From: Novosphingobium naphthalenivorans NBRC 102051 | Lineage (GTDB): Bacteria; Pseudomonadota; Alphaproteobacteria; Sphingomonadales; Sphingomonadaceae | Length of the DNA stretch: 64,000 nt | NCBI RefSeq assembly: GCF_001590985.1 | Contig: NZ_BCTX01000023.1 | Span: forward strand, 1-64,000 | Direction: 5' to 3' | Shown: positions 24,514 to 33,346 of the stretch, piece after piece | Layout: the number at the start of each line of letters is the position of its first letter | Position numbering within the stretch: position 1 is the first letter of the stretch | Notes under the pieces: generated by a model | Told to the model about the DNA's origin: nothing | Databases searched by the model: none | Seen by the model: only the letters and a program-made list of their open reading frames with translations | Program-made: the position numbers and the translations under genes

Positions 24514-26151
24514 ATGAAACAAGCCCTCCCCTCCGCTTCTCCCGCAACCGGCACGGCCGCCGAATGGTGGCGCGGCGCCGCGATCTACCAGATCTATCCG
24601 CGCAGTTTCCGCGACTCGAATGGAGACGGCATCGGCGACCTGCCGGGCATCACGGCCCGGCTGGACTATGTCGCCTCGCTCGGCGTCGATGCGATCTGGA
24701 TCTCGCCGTTCTACGCCTCGCCCATGGCCGATTTCGGCTACGACATTTCGGACTATTGCGCGGTCGATCCGATCTTCGGCACGCTCGCGGACTTCGACGC
24801 GCTGGTCGCCCGCGCCCGCGCGCTGGGCCTCAAGGTCATGATCGATCAGGTCTATGCCCATACCTCGGACCGGCATCCGTGGTTTGCGGAAAGCCGCTCG
24901 GACCACACCAACCCGCGCGCAGACTGGTACGTCTGGGCCGATCCCAAAGTGGACGGTTCGCCGCCCAACAACTGGCAGGCGGTCTTCGGCGGCCCCTCAT
25001 GGCGCTGGGACGCGCGGCGGCGGCAGTATTACATGCACAATTTCCTGGCCGAGCAGCCGCAGCTCAACCTGCACAATCCGGACGTGCAGCAGGCCCTGCT
25101 CGATGTCGCGAAGTTCTGGCTGGACCGGGGCGTATCCGGCTTCCGCATCGATGCGCTGAACTTCTCGATGCACGACCCGGAACTGCGCAACAATCCCCCC
25201 GCGCCGGACGACGGCTCGGTGCGCACGCGCCCATTCGACTTCCAGCTTCAGGTCTATAACCAGTCGCACCCGGATATCGTGCTGTTCATCGAACGGCTGC
25301 AGGCGCTGATCGCCAGCTATCCCGATACCTTCTCGCTGGCCGAAGTCGGCGGGCGCGAAGCGGCGAGCGAGATGAAGGCCTTCACGCAAGGGCCCGAGCG
25401 GCTGGACAGCGCCTACAGCTTCAAGTTCCTCTATGCCGAGAGGCTGACGCCCGCACTCGTCGCGCAGGCGCTCGATGCCTGGCCCAACACGCCCGGCACC
25501 GGCTGGCCGAGCTGGGCCTTCGAAAACCACGACGCCCCGCGCGCGCTCTCCCGCTGGTGCGCGCCGCAGGACCGCGAAGCCTTCGCGCGGATGAAGACGC
25601 TGCTGCTGCTCTCGCTGCGCGGCAATCCGATCCTGTTCCAGGGCGAGGAGCTGGGCCTGCTGCAGGACGATGTGCCGTTCGAGCAGTTGCAGGACCCCGA
25701 GGCCATCGCCAACTGGCCGCTCACTCTCTCGCGCGACGGCGTGCGCACGCCCCTGCCCTGGACCGCGCAGGCGGAGAGCGGCGGGTTCACCGATGGCACG
25801 CCCTGGCTGCCGCTCAGCGAGCAGAACCTTGCCCGTGCGGTCGACCGGCAGGAAGCAGACAATGCCTCTCTGCTGCACCTCACCCGCAGCCTGCTGCGCC
25901 TGCGCCGCGCCAGCACGGCACTGCGCATGGGCGGCTGTGAGGTCGTGCTGGCGGACGAAGCACGGCTCGTGCTGCGCCGCAGGTTCGAAAGCGAAAGCCT
26001 GCTCGCGGTGTTCAACATCGGCGCGGATGAGGCCGCCTGGCCTGCGGAGATTTCGCAGGACGGCACCGTGCTCGCCGCCGTCAACGGCGCCCTGCCCGGC
26101 ACGCTCCCGGCCTGGGGCGCACTCTGGATGATCGAAGGAGAACAGGCATGA
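24514..26151 (+). CDS. Cytoplasmic GH13 alpha-glucosidase
   Basis: A 545-residue oligo-1,6-/alpha-1,4-glucosidase-type GH13 protein without a signal peptide. Conserved regions are AIYQIYPRSFRDSNGDGIGDLPGI near the N-terminus, the nucleophile Asp213 in GFRIDALNF, the acid-base Glu277 in LAEVGG, and Asp340 in FENHD. The C-terminal domain is small. It resembles GH13 subfamily 23 alpha-glucosidases of proteobacterial maltose clusters, and would release glucose from maltose and short maltodextrins imported by the MFS transporter. It starts 16 bases after the secreted enzyme and overlaps the GH97 gene by ATGA. Confidence 0.92.
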   Translation: MKQALPSASPATGTAAEWWRGAAIYQIYPRSFRDSNGDGIGDLPGITARLDYVASLGVDAIWISPFYASPMADFGYDISDYCAVDPIFGTLADFDALVARARALGLKVMIDQVYAHTSDRHPWFAESRSDHTNPRADWYVWADPKVDGSPPNNWQAVFGGPSWRWDARRRQYYMHNFLAEQPQLNLHNPDVQQALLDVAKFWLDRGVSGFRIDALNFSMHDPELRNNPPAPDDGSVRTRPFDFQLQVYNQSHPDIVLFIERLQALIASYPDTFSLAEVGGREAASEMKAFTQGPERLDSAYSFKFLYAERLTPALVAQALDAWPNTPGTGWPSWAFENHDAPRALSRWCAPQDREAFARMKTLLLLSLRGNPILFQGEELGLLQDDVPFEQLQDPEAIANWPLTLSRDGVRTPLPWTAQAESGGFTDGTPWLPLSEQNLARAVDRQEADNASLLHLTRSLLRLRRASTALRMGGCEVVLADEARLVLRRRFESESLLAVFNIGADEAAWPAEISQDGTVLAAVNGALPGTLPAWGALWMIEGEQA

Positions 26152-28205
26152 AGCCGCTTCGCCTGCTGGCCGCCGCCAGCCTTTCGCTGGCCACCCTGAC
26201 CGCGCAGCCGGTCTTCGCGCAAGAGACCCGGCCTTCCGTCACCGCCGCCTCGCCGGACGGGACCCTGGTGCTCACCGTCACCACCGACAACGACAGCCGC
26301 CCCACCTGGTCGCTCTCGCGCAAGGGCAAGCTGCTGATCGCGCCGAGCAAGCTCGGCTTCCTGCTGACCGACGGGCTTAACATGGTGCGCGGCTTCCGCA
26401 TCGTGGGCAGCGAGACGGCCAGTCAGGATGACACCTGGGAACAGCCGTGGGGCGAGCGCCGCTTCGTGCGCGATCACTACAACGAAGTGACGGTGAAGCT
26501 GCAGCAGTCGGAAACGCAGGGTTCGCGCCTGATGAATGTGCGCTTTCGCCTGTTCGATAACGGTATCGGCTTCCGCTACGAACTGCCGAAACAGCCCGCG
26601 CTCAAGACCATGCGCATCGCCGACGAAGTGACCGAGTTCGACATTGTCCCCAAGGGCACGGCATGGTGGATCCCCGGCGGCGAATGGAACCGCTACGAGC
26701 AGGTCTATCAGAAGACGCCGATCGACGCGGTCTCCACCGCGCATACGCCGATCACGATGCGGCTCGACGACGGCACGCACCTGGCGTTCCACGAAGCCGC
26801 GCTGGCCGATTACGCCGGATACTGGTTCAAGCGCGCCGCAGGGCAGGACTTCCGCACCACGCTGGCGCCCTCACCCGACGGCCCGCGCGTCGTGCGCGAT
26901 CTGCCTTTCGCCACGCCCTGGCGCACCATCCGCATTGCCGGCGATGCCGCGGGACTGGTCGAGAACGATCTGGAACTCAATCTCAACGAGCCCAACAAGC
27001 TCGGCGATGTGAGCTGGTTCAAGCCCGCGCGCTATATCGGCATCTGGTGGGGCATGATCCGGGGCGACTGGACATGGGCCGAAGGGCCCAAACACGGCGC
27101 CACCACGGCGCGCGCGAAGCAGTACATCGACTATGCCGCCAAGCACCACTTCAGCGGCGTTCTGGTCGAAGGCTGGAACAAGGGCTGGAACGGCGACTGG
27201 TTCGGCCATGGCGACGCGTTCAGCTTCACCCAGCCGACGCCCGATTTCGACATCAAGGCCGTCACTGACTATGCCCGCAAGAAGGGCGTGCACCTGATCG
27301 GTCATCACGAGACCGGCGGCAATATCGCCAATTACGAAGCGCACATGGCCCAGGGTTTCGCGTTCTACCAGAAACTGGGCGTGGACGTGGTCAAGACCGG
27401 CTATGTCGCCGATGCCGGCGGGATCATCGCGCCCGGCGCCCAGCCCGGTGAGGCGCTGATGGAATGGCACGACGGCCAGCGCATGGTGGACCACTACCTC
27501 GACGTGGTGAAGACGGCGGCGAAGTATCACATCGCCATCGACAGCCACGAGCCGGTCAAGGACACCGGCCTGCGCCGCACTTATCCCAACTGGGTCTCGC
27601 GCGAAGGCGCGCGGGGCATGGAATACAATGCCTGGGGCCGGTTCGCCAACGGGCCGGACCACGAACCGACGCTGGTCTATACCCGGATGCTCTCGGGCCC
27701 GATGGACTACACCCCCGGCGTGCTCAGCCTGGAAGGCGCGAACCACGCGCCGCTCGCCTCGACGCTGGCCAAGCAGCTGGGGCTCTACCTCGCGCTCTAT
27801 TCGCCGATCCAGATGGCGGCAGACTTCATCGAGACGCTGGACAAGTACCCGCGCGAAATGGACTTCATCTCCTCGGTCCCGACCGACTGGAGCGAGAGCC
27901 ACCTGATCGCCGGCGAAGTGGGCGACTATGCGATCTTTGCCCGCAAGGACCGCCATTCGCCGCGCTGGTTCGTCGGCGGCGTCAACGATGCGACGGCGCG
28001 CACGGTCACGCTGAAGTTCGATTTCCTCGATCCGGGCAAGACCTACAAGGCCTCGATCTGGAAGGACGGCGAAGGCGCGACCTACCTCACCGAAGCGCGC
28101 CACCGGATCGCCTACGACACCCGCACCCTGCGCAAGGGCGATACGCTGGACGTGTGGCTTGCCCCGGGCGGCGGCACGGCGATCCGGCTTGAACCGGGGC
28201 GGTAA
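26148..28205 (+). CDS. Periplasmic GH97 alpha-glucosidase
   Basis: A 685-residue glycoside hydrolase family 97 enzyme (SusB-like). The signal peptide is about residues 1-24 (ending QPVFAQ). An N-terminal beta-sandwich (SPDGTLVLTVTTDNDSRPTWSL; MNVRFRLFDNGIGFRYELP) precedes the catalytic barrel, with family motifs GVLVEGWNKGWNGDW, HLIGHHETGGNIANYE and IDSHEPVKDTGLRRTYPNWVSREG, whose glutamates form the inverting site. GH97 members need calcium and remove terminal glucose from maltooligosaccharides. It is last in the operon and is followed by a strong terminator at 28224. Confidence 0.93.
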   Translation: MKPLRLLAAASLSLATLTAQPVFAQETRPSVTAASPDGTLVLTVTTDNDSRPTWSLSRKGKLLIAPSKLGFLLTDGLNMVRGFRIVGSETASQDDTWEQPWGERRFVRDHYNEVTVKLQQSETQGSRLMNVRFRLFDNGIGFRYELPKQPALKTMRIADEVTEFDIVPKGTAWWIPGGEWNRYEQVYQKTPIDAVSTAHTPITMRLDDGTHLAFHEAALADYAGYWFKRAAGQDFRTTLAPSPDGPRVVRDLPFATPWRTIRIAGDAAGLVENDLELNLNEPNKLGDVSWFKPARYIGIWWGMIRGDWTWAEGPKHGATTARAKQYIDYAAKHHFSGVLVEGWNKGWNGDWFGHGDAFSFTQPTPDFDIKAVTDYARKKGVHLIGHHETGGNIANYEAHMAQGFAFYQKLGVDVVKTGYVADAGGIIAPGAQPGEALMEWHDGQRMVDHYLDVVKTAAKYHIAIDSHEPVKDTGLRRTYPNWVSREGARGMEYNAWGRFANGPDHEPTLVYTRMLSGPMDYTPGVLSLEGANHAPLASTLAKQLGLYLALYSPIQMAADFIETLDKYPREMDFISSVPTDWSESHLIAGEVGDYAIFARKDRHSPRWFVGGVNDATARTVTLKFDFLDPGKTYKASIWKDGEGATYLTEARHRIAYDTRTLRKGDTLDVWLAPGGGTAIRLEPGR

Positions 28206-28223
28206 TCAACCAGACCAACCTTC

Positions 28224-28256
28224 GTCATCCCCGCCTGCGCGGGGATGACAAGTTTT
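28224..28256 (+). terminator. Rho-independent-like terminator of the alpha-glucan operon
   Basis: GTCATCCCCGC and GCGGGGATGAC form a perfect 11-bp stem around CTGC, followed by AAGTTTTT. The sequence matches a hairpin repeat common in Sphingomonadales and partly repeats the motif at 44-61. Confidence 0.75.
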
Positions 28257-28312
28257 TCCGTCGGAGAGGAAGCGCAAACCGGCTCCTGGAGTGTGATCGC
28301 CTCACCTTGAAT

Positions 28313-28389
28313 CGTCATTGCGAGGCCCGCAGGGCCGCGCAATCCAGAGCGCAGTGGCACCATCCTGGATTGCTTCGCTCGCAATGACG
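28313..28389. repeat. REP-like element, copy 3
   Basis: The ends CGTCATTGCGAG and CTCGCAATGACG are exact inverted repeats; inside are GCGCAATCCAGAG and CCTGGATTGCTTCG. It fills the convergent gap between the GH97 gene and cydC. Confidence 0.8.
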
Positions 28390-28415
28390 AAGGGTTCATT
28401 CAAAGACGATCCGCT

Positions 28416-30005
28416 CTAAAGTTCGAAAACCTTGCCCGCCAAATGGTGCAGCCCTTCGCGGTGGCTGACGAGGATCAGGCCAGTCCCGGTCCGGTCCAGC
28501 CACCCGGCGAGATTGCTGGCCAGCTGCTGCTCGGTCGCGCTGTCCAGCCCTTCGCTTGGTTCGTCGAGCACGATCCACGGCCGTCCAGCTAATAGCGCCC
28601 GCGCCAGCGACAGGCGCTTGCGCTGGCCGCCGGAGAGGCGCGCGCCGTCGCCGCCGAGCCACTGGTCGAGCCCATCGGGAAGCTGGCGCACGGTTTCGGC
28701 CAGACACGCGGTTTCCAGCGCGGCCCACATTTCGCTTTCGGTCACGCCCTGACGGGCCAGACGCAGATTGTCGGCAACGGTTCCGGCGATCAGGCTGGCA
28801 TCCTGCGGCGCCTGCGCGAAGAGCTGGCGCAGCGTCTCCAGCCCCAGTTCGCGCACGTCCATGCCGCCGACCGTGACGCGCTGCGGCGCATCGGTGCGCA
28901 GCCCCATCACTGTGCCCAGCAGCCGCGTCTTGCCCTTGCCGGACGGGCCGCCGATCAGCACCCGGCCGCCCGCCTCGACCACGCATGCGCGCGCCTCGCT
29001 CTCGAAGCGGAGCGGTTCGCGGGCAAGGCGTTCGATCCCGCCGTGATGCGGCGCGCGCGGCGGCAGCGCGGCCATGCCCCCAAGCCTGCGCAGCGCATCG
29101 TCGACACGCGGGCGCCCCACATCGGTGCGCACCAGCCCAGACCAGGCCTCCGCCGCCGAAGCCCCGGCCAAGGCGGCAGCAGCGGCCAGCGGCGCGGTGC
29201 CGCTTGCAAGCGCGAGGACGCAGGCCACCGTGACCGCCGCCAGCACCAGTTGCCCGCCCTGCGTCAGCGCTTCGAGGCGCACGATGGCAAGGCGCGAGGC
29301 CTCCAGTTCCTCGATATCCATGCCCATCGCCTCGACGATCTGCGGGATCAGGCCATAGACGGCGATTTCGGCGGAACAGGCCGCATATTCGGCATAGGAC
29401 GACTTGAGCCGCGTCATCGCATCGGCCCGCCGCCGCACTTGCGCCGCGAGCAGGCCGGGCACCACCCCCCGCGAAGCCAGGCGCATGGCGGCAAGCCCCG
29501 CCAGCAGCGCGGCGGCGGCCCATGGCCCGGCCAGCAGGCAGGCCGCCAGCCCGGTGCCGGCGCCCGCCAGCGCGCCCGGAAGCGTGACGCGGCGCACCAC
29601 GGCATCTTCCAGCGCATCGACATCGGAGCCGAGCTGGGCCGCGACTTCCCCGCTCGGGCGGGAGAACACGGCGGCAGGCTCTGCCCCCGCCAGCTTTCCG
29701 AACAGCGCAGGCCGGACATCGGCCAGCGCGAAGAAAGCCGCGCGGTGGCTGAACAGACGCTCACCATAGCGGCCCAGCGTGCGGATAATGGCAAAGGCGC
29801 GGATGCCCGCGCTGGGCAGCAGGTAATTAAACCCGCGCGCCGCCGCGACGCCGGCCGCTCCGGCGATAGCCGCGCCGGTGAGGAACCAGCCCGACACCGC
29901 GAGCAGGCCCACGCCCGCAATCGCCGCGAGCACCGCCAGAAGGATCGCCACGCCGGTCGCGCTGCGCTGCCGCCGGCTGGCGTCCTGAAGCATCTGGGCA
30001 ATCAT
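28416..30005 (-). CDS. cydC: Cytochrome bd assembly ABC exporter, CydC subunit
   Basis: A 529-residue fused membrane-ATPase half transporter. Six helices occupy about residues 15-300. The nucleotide-binding domain has Walker A GGPSGKGKT, signature LSGGQRKRLSLARALLAGRPWIVLDEPSEGLD and switch VSHREG. CydDC exports glutathione and cysteine to the periplasm and is required to assemble cytochrome bd. It overlaps cydD by ATGA and, with it, is transcribed away from cydABX. Some Walker A residues (SGKGKT) differ from the usual SGAGKS but keep the lysine and threonine. Confidence 0.92.
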   Translation of the reverse strand: MIAQMLQDASRRQRSATGVAILLAVLAAIAGVGLLAVSGWFLTGAAIAGAAGVAAARGFNYLLPSAGIRAFAIIRTLGRYGERLFSHRAAFFALADVRPALFGKLAGAEPAAVFSRPSGEVAAQLGSDVDALEDAVVRRVTLPGALAGAGTGLAACLLAGPWAAAALLAGLAAMRLASRGVVPGLLAAQVRRRADAMTRLKSSYAEYAACSAEIAVYGLIPQIVEAMGMDIEELEASRLAIVRLEALTQGGQLVLAAVTVACVLALASGTAPLAAAAALAGASAAEAWSGLVRTDVGRPRVDDALRRLGGMAALPPRAPHHGGIERLAREPLRFESEARACVVEAGGRVLIGGPSGKGKTRLLGTVMGLRTDAPQRVTVGGMDVRELGLETLRQLFAQAPQDASLIAGTVADNLRLARQGVTESEMWAALETACLAETVRQLPDGLDQWLGGDGARLSGGQRKRLSLARALLAGRPWIVLDEPSEGLDSATEQQLASNLAGWLDRTGTGLILVSHREGLHHLAGKVFEL

Positions 30006-31639
30006 GACAGTGTCACCACGCTGGCGCTGCGGCCGGCAAGCCCGGCATCATGGGTGGCCGCGATCACCAGCCGGTCTCGCGAAACCTGCGCGATCAGATC
30101 GATCACCCGGTCGGCCGTCGCGCTATCCAGATCCGCCGTCGGCTCGTCGAGCAAGAGGATGGGACGGCCCGAGGCGATCGCCCGGACCAGACCAATGCGC
30201 CGCCGCTCGCCGCCCGAAAGCCCCGATCCGCGCGGATCGATGGCGAGGTCCAGACCCCGTTCGCCGATCAGCGAGGAGAGCCCGCAAGCCTCCAGCAAGG
30301 GCAGCAGGTCAACCGCGCCGCCGGGGCTTCCCAGGACAAGGTTCTCCCTGAGCGTTCCGGGCAGCAGCAAGGGCCGCTGCCCCGCCCAGCCCACCAGCGC
30401 CGCCAGCGCCGCGGGGTCTGCCGCTCCGCCATCGAGCGTCAGCGTGCCCGCCAGGGCCGGCGTCATGCCGATCAGGGCATGGAGCAGCGAGGATTTGCCC
30501 GCGCCAGTCGGTCCGGTCAGGGCATGGAGTCCCGGCCCCTGCCATTCGGCCGAGAACGGGCCGACGCGGTTGTCTCCCGCATAGATCACTTCCAGCCGCG
30601 AGACGGCCAGACGGCTGACGCTGCCGGCAGCCGCCATGGGGGCCGCGGCGCGATGGCCTTCGGCCTGCTGCAAGGCGCCGGCGATACTGCCTTCGGCCGC
30701 TTCGCCCTGCTGCTTGTCATGATAGGCCGCCGCCATCCGGCGCATACCGAGATAGAATTCGGGCGCCAGCGCCAGCGCGAAAAAGGCGCGGCCCAGAGTG
30801 AGCGTTTCCGGCGCCGGGAACGGCAGCAGCCCCAGCAGCGAAAACCCGCAATAGACGGCCACCAGCGCCACCGAGAGCGCCGCGAAGAATTCCAGCACCG
30901 CGCTCGACAGGAAGGCCACCCGCAGCACTTGCATCGTGCGCGCGGCGACTTCATGGGCGGCCGCGCCGATCTGGCGCGTTACCCGGTCTTCGGCACCGAA
31001 GCCCAGCACGACCGGCAGCGTTGCCACGCGGTCCACGAAGAGGCCGGACAGCCGCGAAAGCGCCAGCAATTGCCGCTCTGCCTCGGCCTTTCCGGCCAGC
31101 CCGGCAAAGGCCATGCCGACACCAAAGGGCACCAGCGTCACGATCATGATCAGCGCGCAGACCCAGCTCGCGAAGGCGACGATCAGCGCGATCGTCAGCG
31201 GAGAGGCGACGGCGGCGAACTTCAGCGGATTGAAACGGGCAATGAGGCCTTCGTAAGCTTCCACATCGTCGATCGCGACGCGCATGTCCTCACCGGTCAG
31301 GCGCCCCCGCACCAGCCCGGTCGGCAACAGGGCGGCGACCAGCCGCGTGCGTAGTTCCCGCTTGATGCCGATGGCTTCGCGCTGCCCGGCGAGCCCCGCC
31401 AGCCCCTGCGCCCCCGCCCGGAGCATTCCGCTCAAGACGATGCCTGCAAGCAACGCGGGCATGATCGCCGGAGGCCGGCCCTGCGCCGCCCAGTCCCCCA
31501 GCAACAGGGCCAGGCAACCCGCAAAAAGCACCGCGCCAGCCGTGTCGGACAGCCACCATAGCGCGGCCGCGTCCAGCTTTCGCCGGGGCTGTCCCGGAAA
31601 CGGGACGGAATCGATCGTAACAGTTTGAGAAGGGGACAT
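30002..31639 (-). CDS. cydD: Cytochrome bd assembly ABC exporter, CydD subunit
   Basis: A 545-residue half transporter that pairs with CydC. The membrane domain spans about residues 25-310, and the ATPase domain has Walker A TGPTGAGKSS, signature LSGGERRRIGLVRAIASGRPILLLDEPTADLD and switch ATHDAG. Together they move reduced thiols across the inner membrane to keep the periplasm redox-balanced for bd oxidase maturation. The gene starts about 120 bases from cydA on the opposite strand; the AT-rich palindrome in between could control both directions. Confidence 0.92.
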   Translation of the reverse strand: MSPSQTVTIDSVPFPGQPRRKLDAAALWWLSDTAGAVLFAGCLALLLGDWAAQGRPPAIMPALLAGIVLSGMLRAGAQGLAGLAGQREAIGIKRELRTRLVAALLPTGLVRGRLTGEDMRVAIDDVEAYEGLIARFNPLKFAAVASPLTIALIVAFASWVCALIMIVTLVPFGVGMAFAGLAGKAEAERQLLALSRLSGLFVDRVATLPVVLGFGAEDRVTRQIGAAAHEVAARTMQVLRVAFLSSAVLEFFAALSVALVAVYCGFSLLGLLPFPAPETLTLGRAFFALALAPEFYLGMRRMAAAYHDKQQGEAAEGSIAGALQQAEGHRAAAPMAAAGSVSRLAVSRLEVIYAGDNRVGPFSAEWQGPGLHALTGPTGAGKSSLLHALIGMTPALAGTLTLDGGAADPAALAALVGWAGQRPLLLPGTLRENLVLGSPGGAVDLLPLLEACGLSSLIGERGLDLAIDPRGSGLSGGERRRIGLVRAIASGRPILLLDEPTADLDSATADRVIDLIAQVSRDRLVIAATHDAGLAGRSASVVTLS

Positions 31640-31656
31640 TCAGGACCGGAGAGGCA

Positions 31657-31685
31657 TTGACTACATTAACAACGGCTAATATTAG
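31657..31685 (+). promoter_or_regulatory. cydABX promoter with CTAATATTAG palindrome (site A)
   Basis: TTGACT (31657-31662) and TATTAG (31680-31685) are 17 bases apart, and the -10 box is part of the perfect palindrome CTAATATTAG (31676-31685). The identical 10-mer occurs before the peroxiredoxin gene (44124-44133), and a 9-of-10 match lies in the sqr promoter. This suggests control of the bd oxidase by the ArsR/BigR-like regulator encoded at 36160-36471. Confidence 0.6.
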
Positions 31686-31757
31686 GGCCCCGCTAAACGA
31701 CGGGACCCTTCGAGTCGAGTCCCGCCTCCGGCTACCCACAGCGACAGGAGCATGCTC

Positions 31758-33332
31758 ATGGATATGGCAGTTGTCGAGCTTTCGCGGCTGCAATTTGCGC
31801 TCACGGCCATGTACCACTTTCTTTTCGTACCGCTGACCCTGGGCCTTTCGTTCCTGCTTGTCATCATGGAGTCTATCTATGTGATGACGGGCAAGGAGAT
31901 CTGGCGCGTCACAACCCGGTTCTGGGGCAAGCTGTTCGGCATCAATTTCGTGCTGGGCGTCGCCACCGGGATCACCATGGAGTTCGAGTTCGGCACCAAC
32001 TGGGCCTATTACGCGCACTACGTGGGGGACATCTTCGGCGCGCCGCTGGCCATTGAAGGCCTGATGGCATTCTTCCTGGAAGCGACGTTCGTCGGCCTGA
32101 TGTTCTTCGGATGGGACAGGCTTTCCAAGGTCGGGCACCTTTTCGTGACGTTCTGCGTCGCGCTGGGCTCCAACCTCTCGGCGCTGTGGATCCTCATCGC
32201 CAACGGCTGGATGCAGCACCCGGCGGGCTCGGTCTTCAATCCGGAAACCATGCGCATGGAAGTCACCGACTTCTATGCCGTGCTGTTCAACCCGGTGGCG
32301 CAGGCCAAGTTCGTCCATACCGTGAGCGCCGGCTACGTTTGCGCCTCGGTCTTCGTCATGGGTGTTTCGGCCTGGTATCTGCTGAAAGGCAAATGGACCA
32401 ATGTCGCCCGCCGCTCGATGATGGTGGCGGCTGCCTTCGGTCTTGCCTCCTCGCTGTCGGTGGTCGTGCTGGGTGACGAGTCGGGCTATGCCCTGACCGA
32501 CAACCAGAAGATGAAGCTCGCTGCGATCGAGGCGATGTGGGAAACCGAACCGGCCCCGGCCGGCCTGTCGATCTTCGGCATTCCGGACATGCAAAAACAT
32601 GTCACGCACGCGGAGATCAAGATTCCCTATGTGCTGGGCCTGATTTCCACCCGCAGCCTGACCGGTGAGGTCATGGGCATCGACGAACTCGTGCTCAAGG
32701 CCGACGAGCGCATCCGCAGCGGGACGATCGCCTACGATGCCGTCGAAAAGCTCAAGGCCAACCGCGGCAACATGGCCGCGCGCGAAGCGTTCGAACTGCA
32801 TAAGCGCGATCTCGGCTATGCCATGCTGCTCAAGCGCTATGTCGCCGATCCGCGGCAGGCGAGCGAGCAGCAGATCCTGATGGCGGCGAAGGACACCATT
32901 CCGAACGTCCCGGTGATGTTCTGGCTGTTCCGCATGATGGCGGGCATCGGCTTCTTCTTCATCGCCTTCTTCGGCCTTGCGTTCTACTGCGCCTCCGTCT
33001 GCCAGTTCAACAAGCGCTGGTTCCTCAAACTGGCCGTGGCGATCATGCCGCTGCCCTGGCTCGCCATCGAAGGCGGCTGGGTCCTGGCTGAAATCGGCCG
33101 CCAGCCCTGGGCGGTGGAAGGCGTGCTGCCGACATTCCTCGGTGCGTCCTCGCTGACCATCAGCCAGATCTGGACGACGATCATCGGCTTCACCCTGCTC
33201 TACGGCACGCTGGCCATTATCGAAGTCCGCCTGATGATCGCATCGATCCGCAAGGGTCCGGTGGAACATCCGGTCCACGGCGGCGGGCAGCAGCAGGGCA
33301 GTGCGGGCTTCGCCCCGCTGCCGGCCGAATAA
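31758..33332 (+). CDS. cydA: Cytochrome bd ubiquinol oxidase subunit I
   Basis: A 524-residue membrane protein that oxidises quinol and reduces oxygen to water without proton pumping. His20 (MYHFLFVPLTLG) is the haem b595 ligand, His in FVHTVSAGY is a haem b558 ligand, and GRQPWAVEGVLPT is the conserved family motif. The segment between helices 6 and 7 is long, as in the E. coli-type Q loop, not the short CIO form. ATG31758 was preferred to ATG31752 because AGGAG lies seven bases before it. bd oxidases resist sulfide, nitric oxide and cyanide, which fits the shared operator with the sulfide locus. Confidence 0.96.
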   Translation: MDMAVVELSRLQFALTAMYHFLFVPLTLGLSFLLVIMESIYVMTGKEIWRVTTRFWGKLFGINFVLGVATGITMEFEFGTNWAYYAHYVGDIFGAPLAIEGLMAFFLEATFVGLMFFGWDRLSKVGHLFVTFCVALGSNLSALWILIANGWMQHPAGSVFNPETMRMEVTDFYAVLFNPVAQAKFVHTVSAGYVCASVFVMGVSAWYLLKGKWTNVARRSMMVAAAFGLASSLSVVVLGDESGYALTDNQKMKLAAIEAMWETEPAPAGLSIFGIPDMQKHVTHAEIKIPYVLGLISTRSLTGEVMGIDELVLKADERIRSGTIAYDAVEKLKANRGNMAAREAFELHKRDLGYAMLLKRYVADPRQASEQQILMAAKDTIPNVPVMFWLFRMMAGIGFFFIAFFGLAFYCASVCQFNKRWFLKLAVAIMPLPWLAIEGGWVLAEIGRQPWAVEGVLPTFLGASSLTISQIWTTIIGFTLLYGTLAIIEVRLMIASIRKGPVEHPVHGGGQQQGSAGFAPLPAE

Positions 33333-33346
33333 GGGAGGTTCACAAG

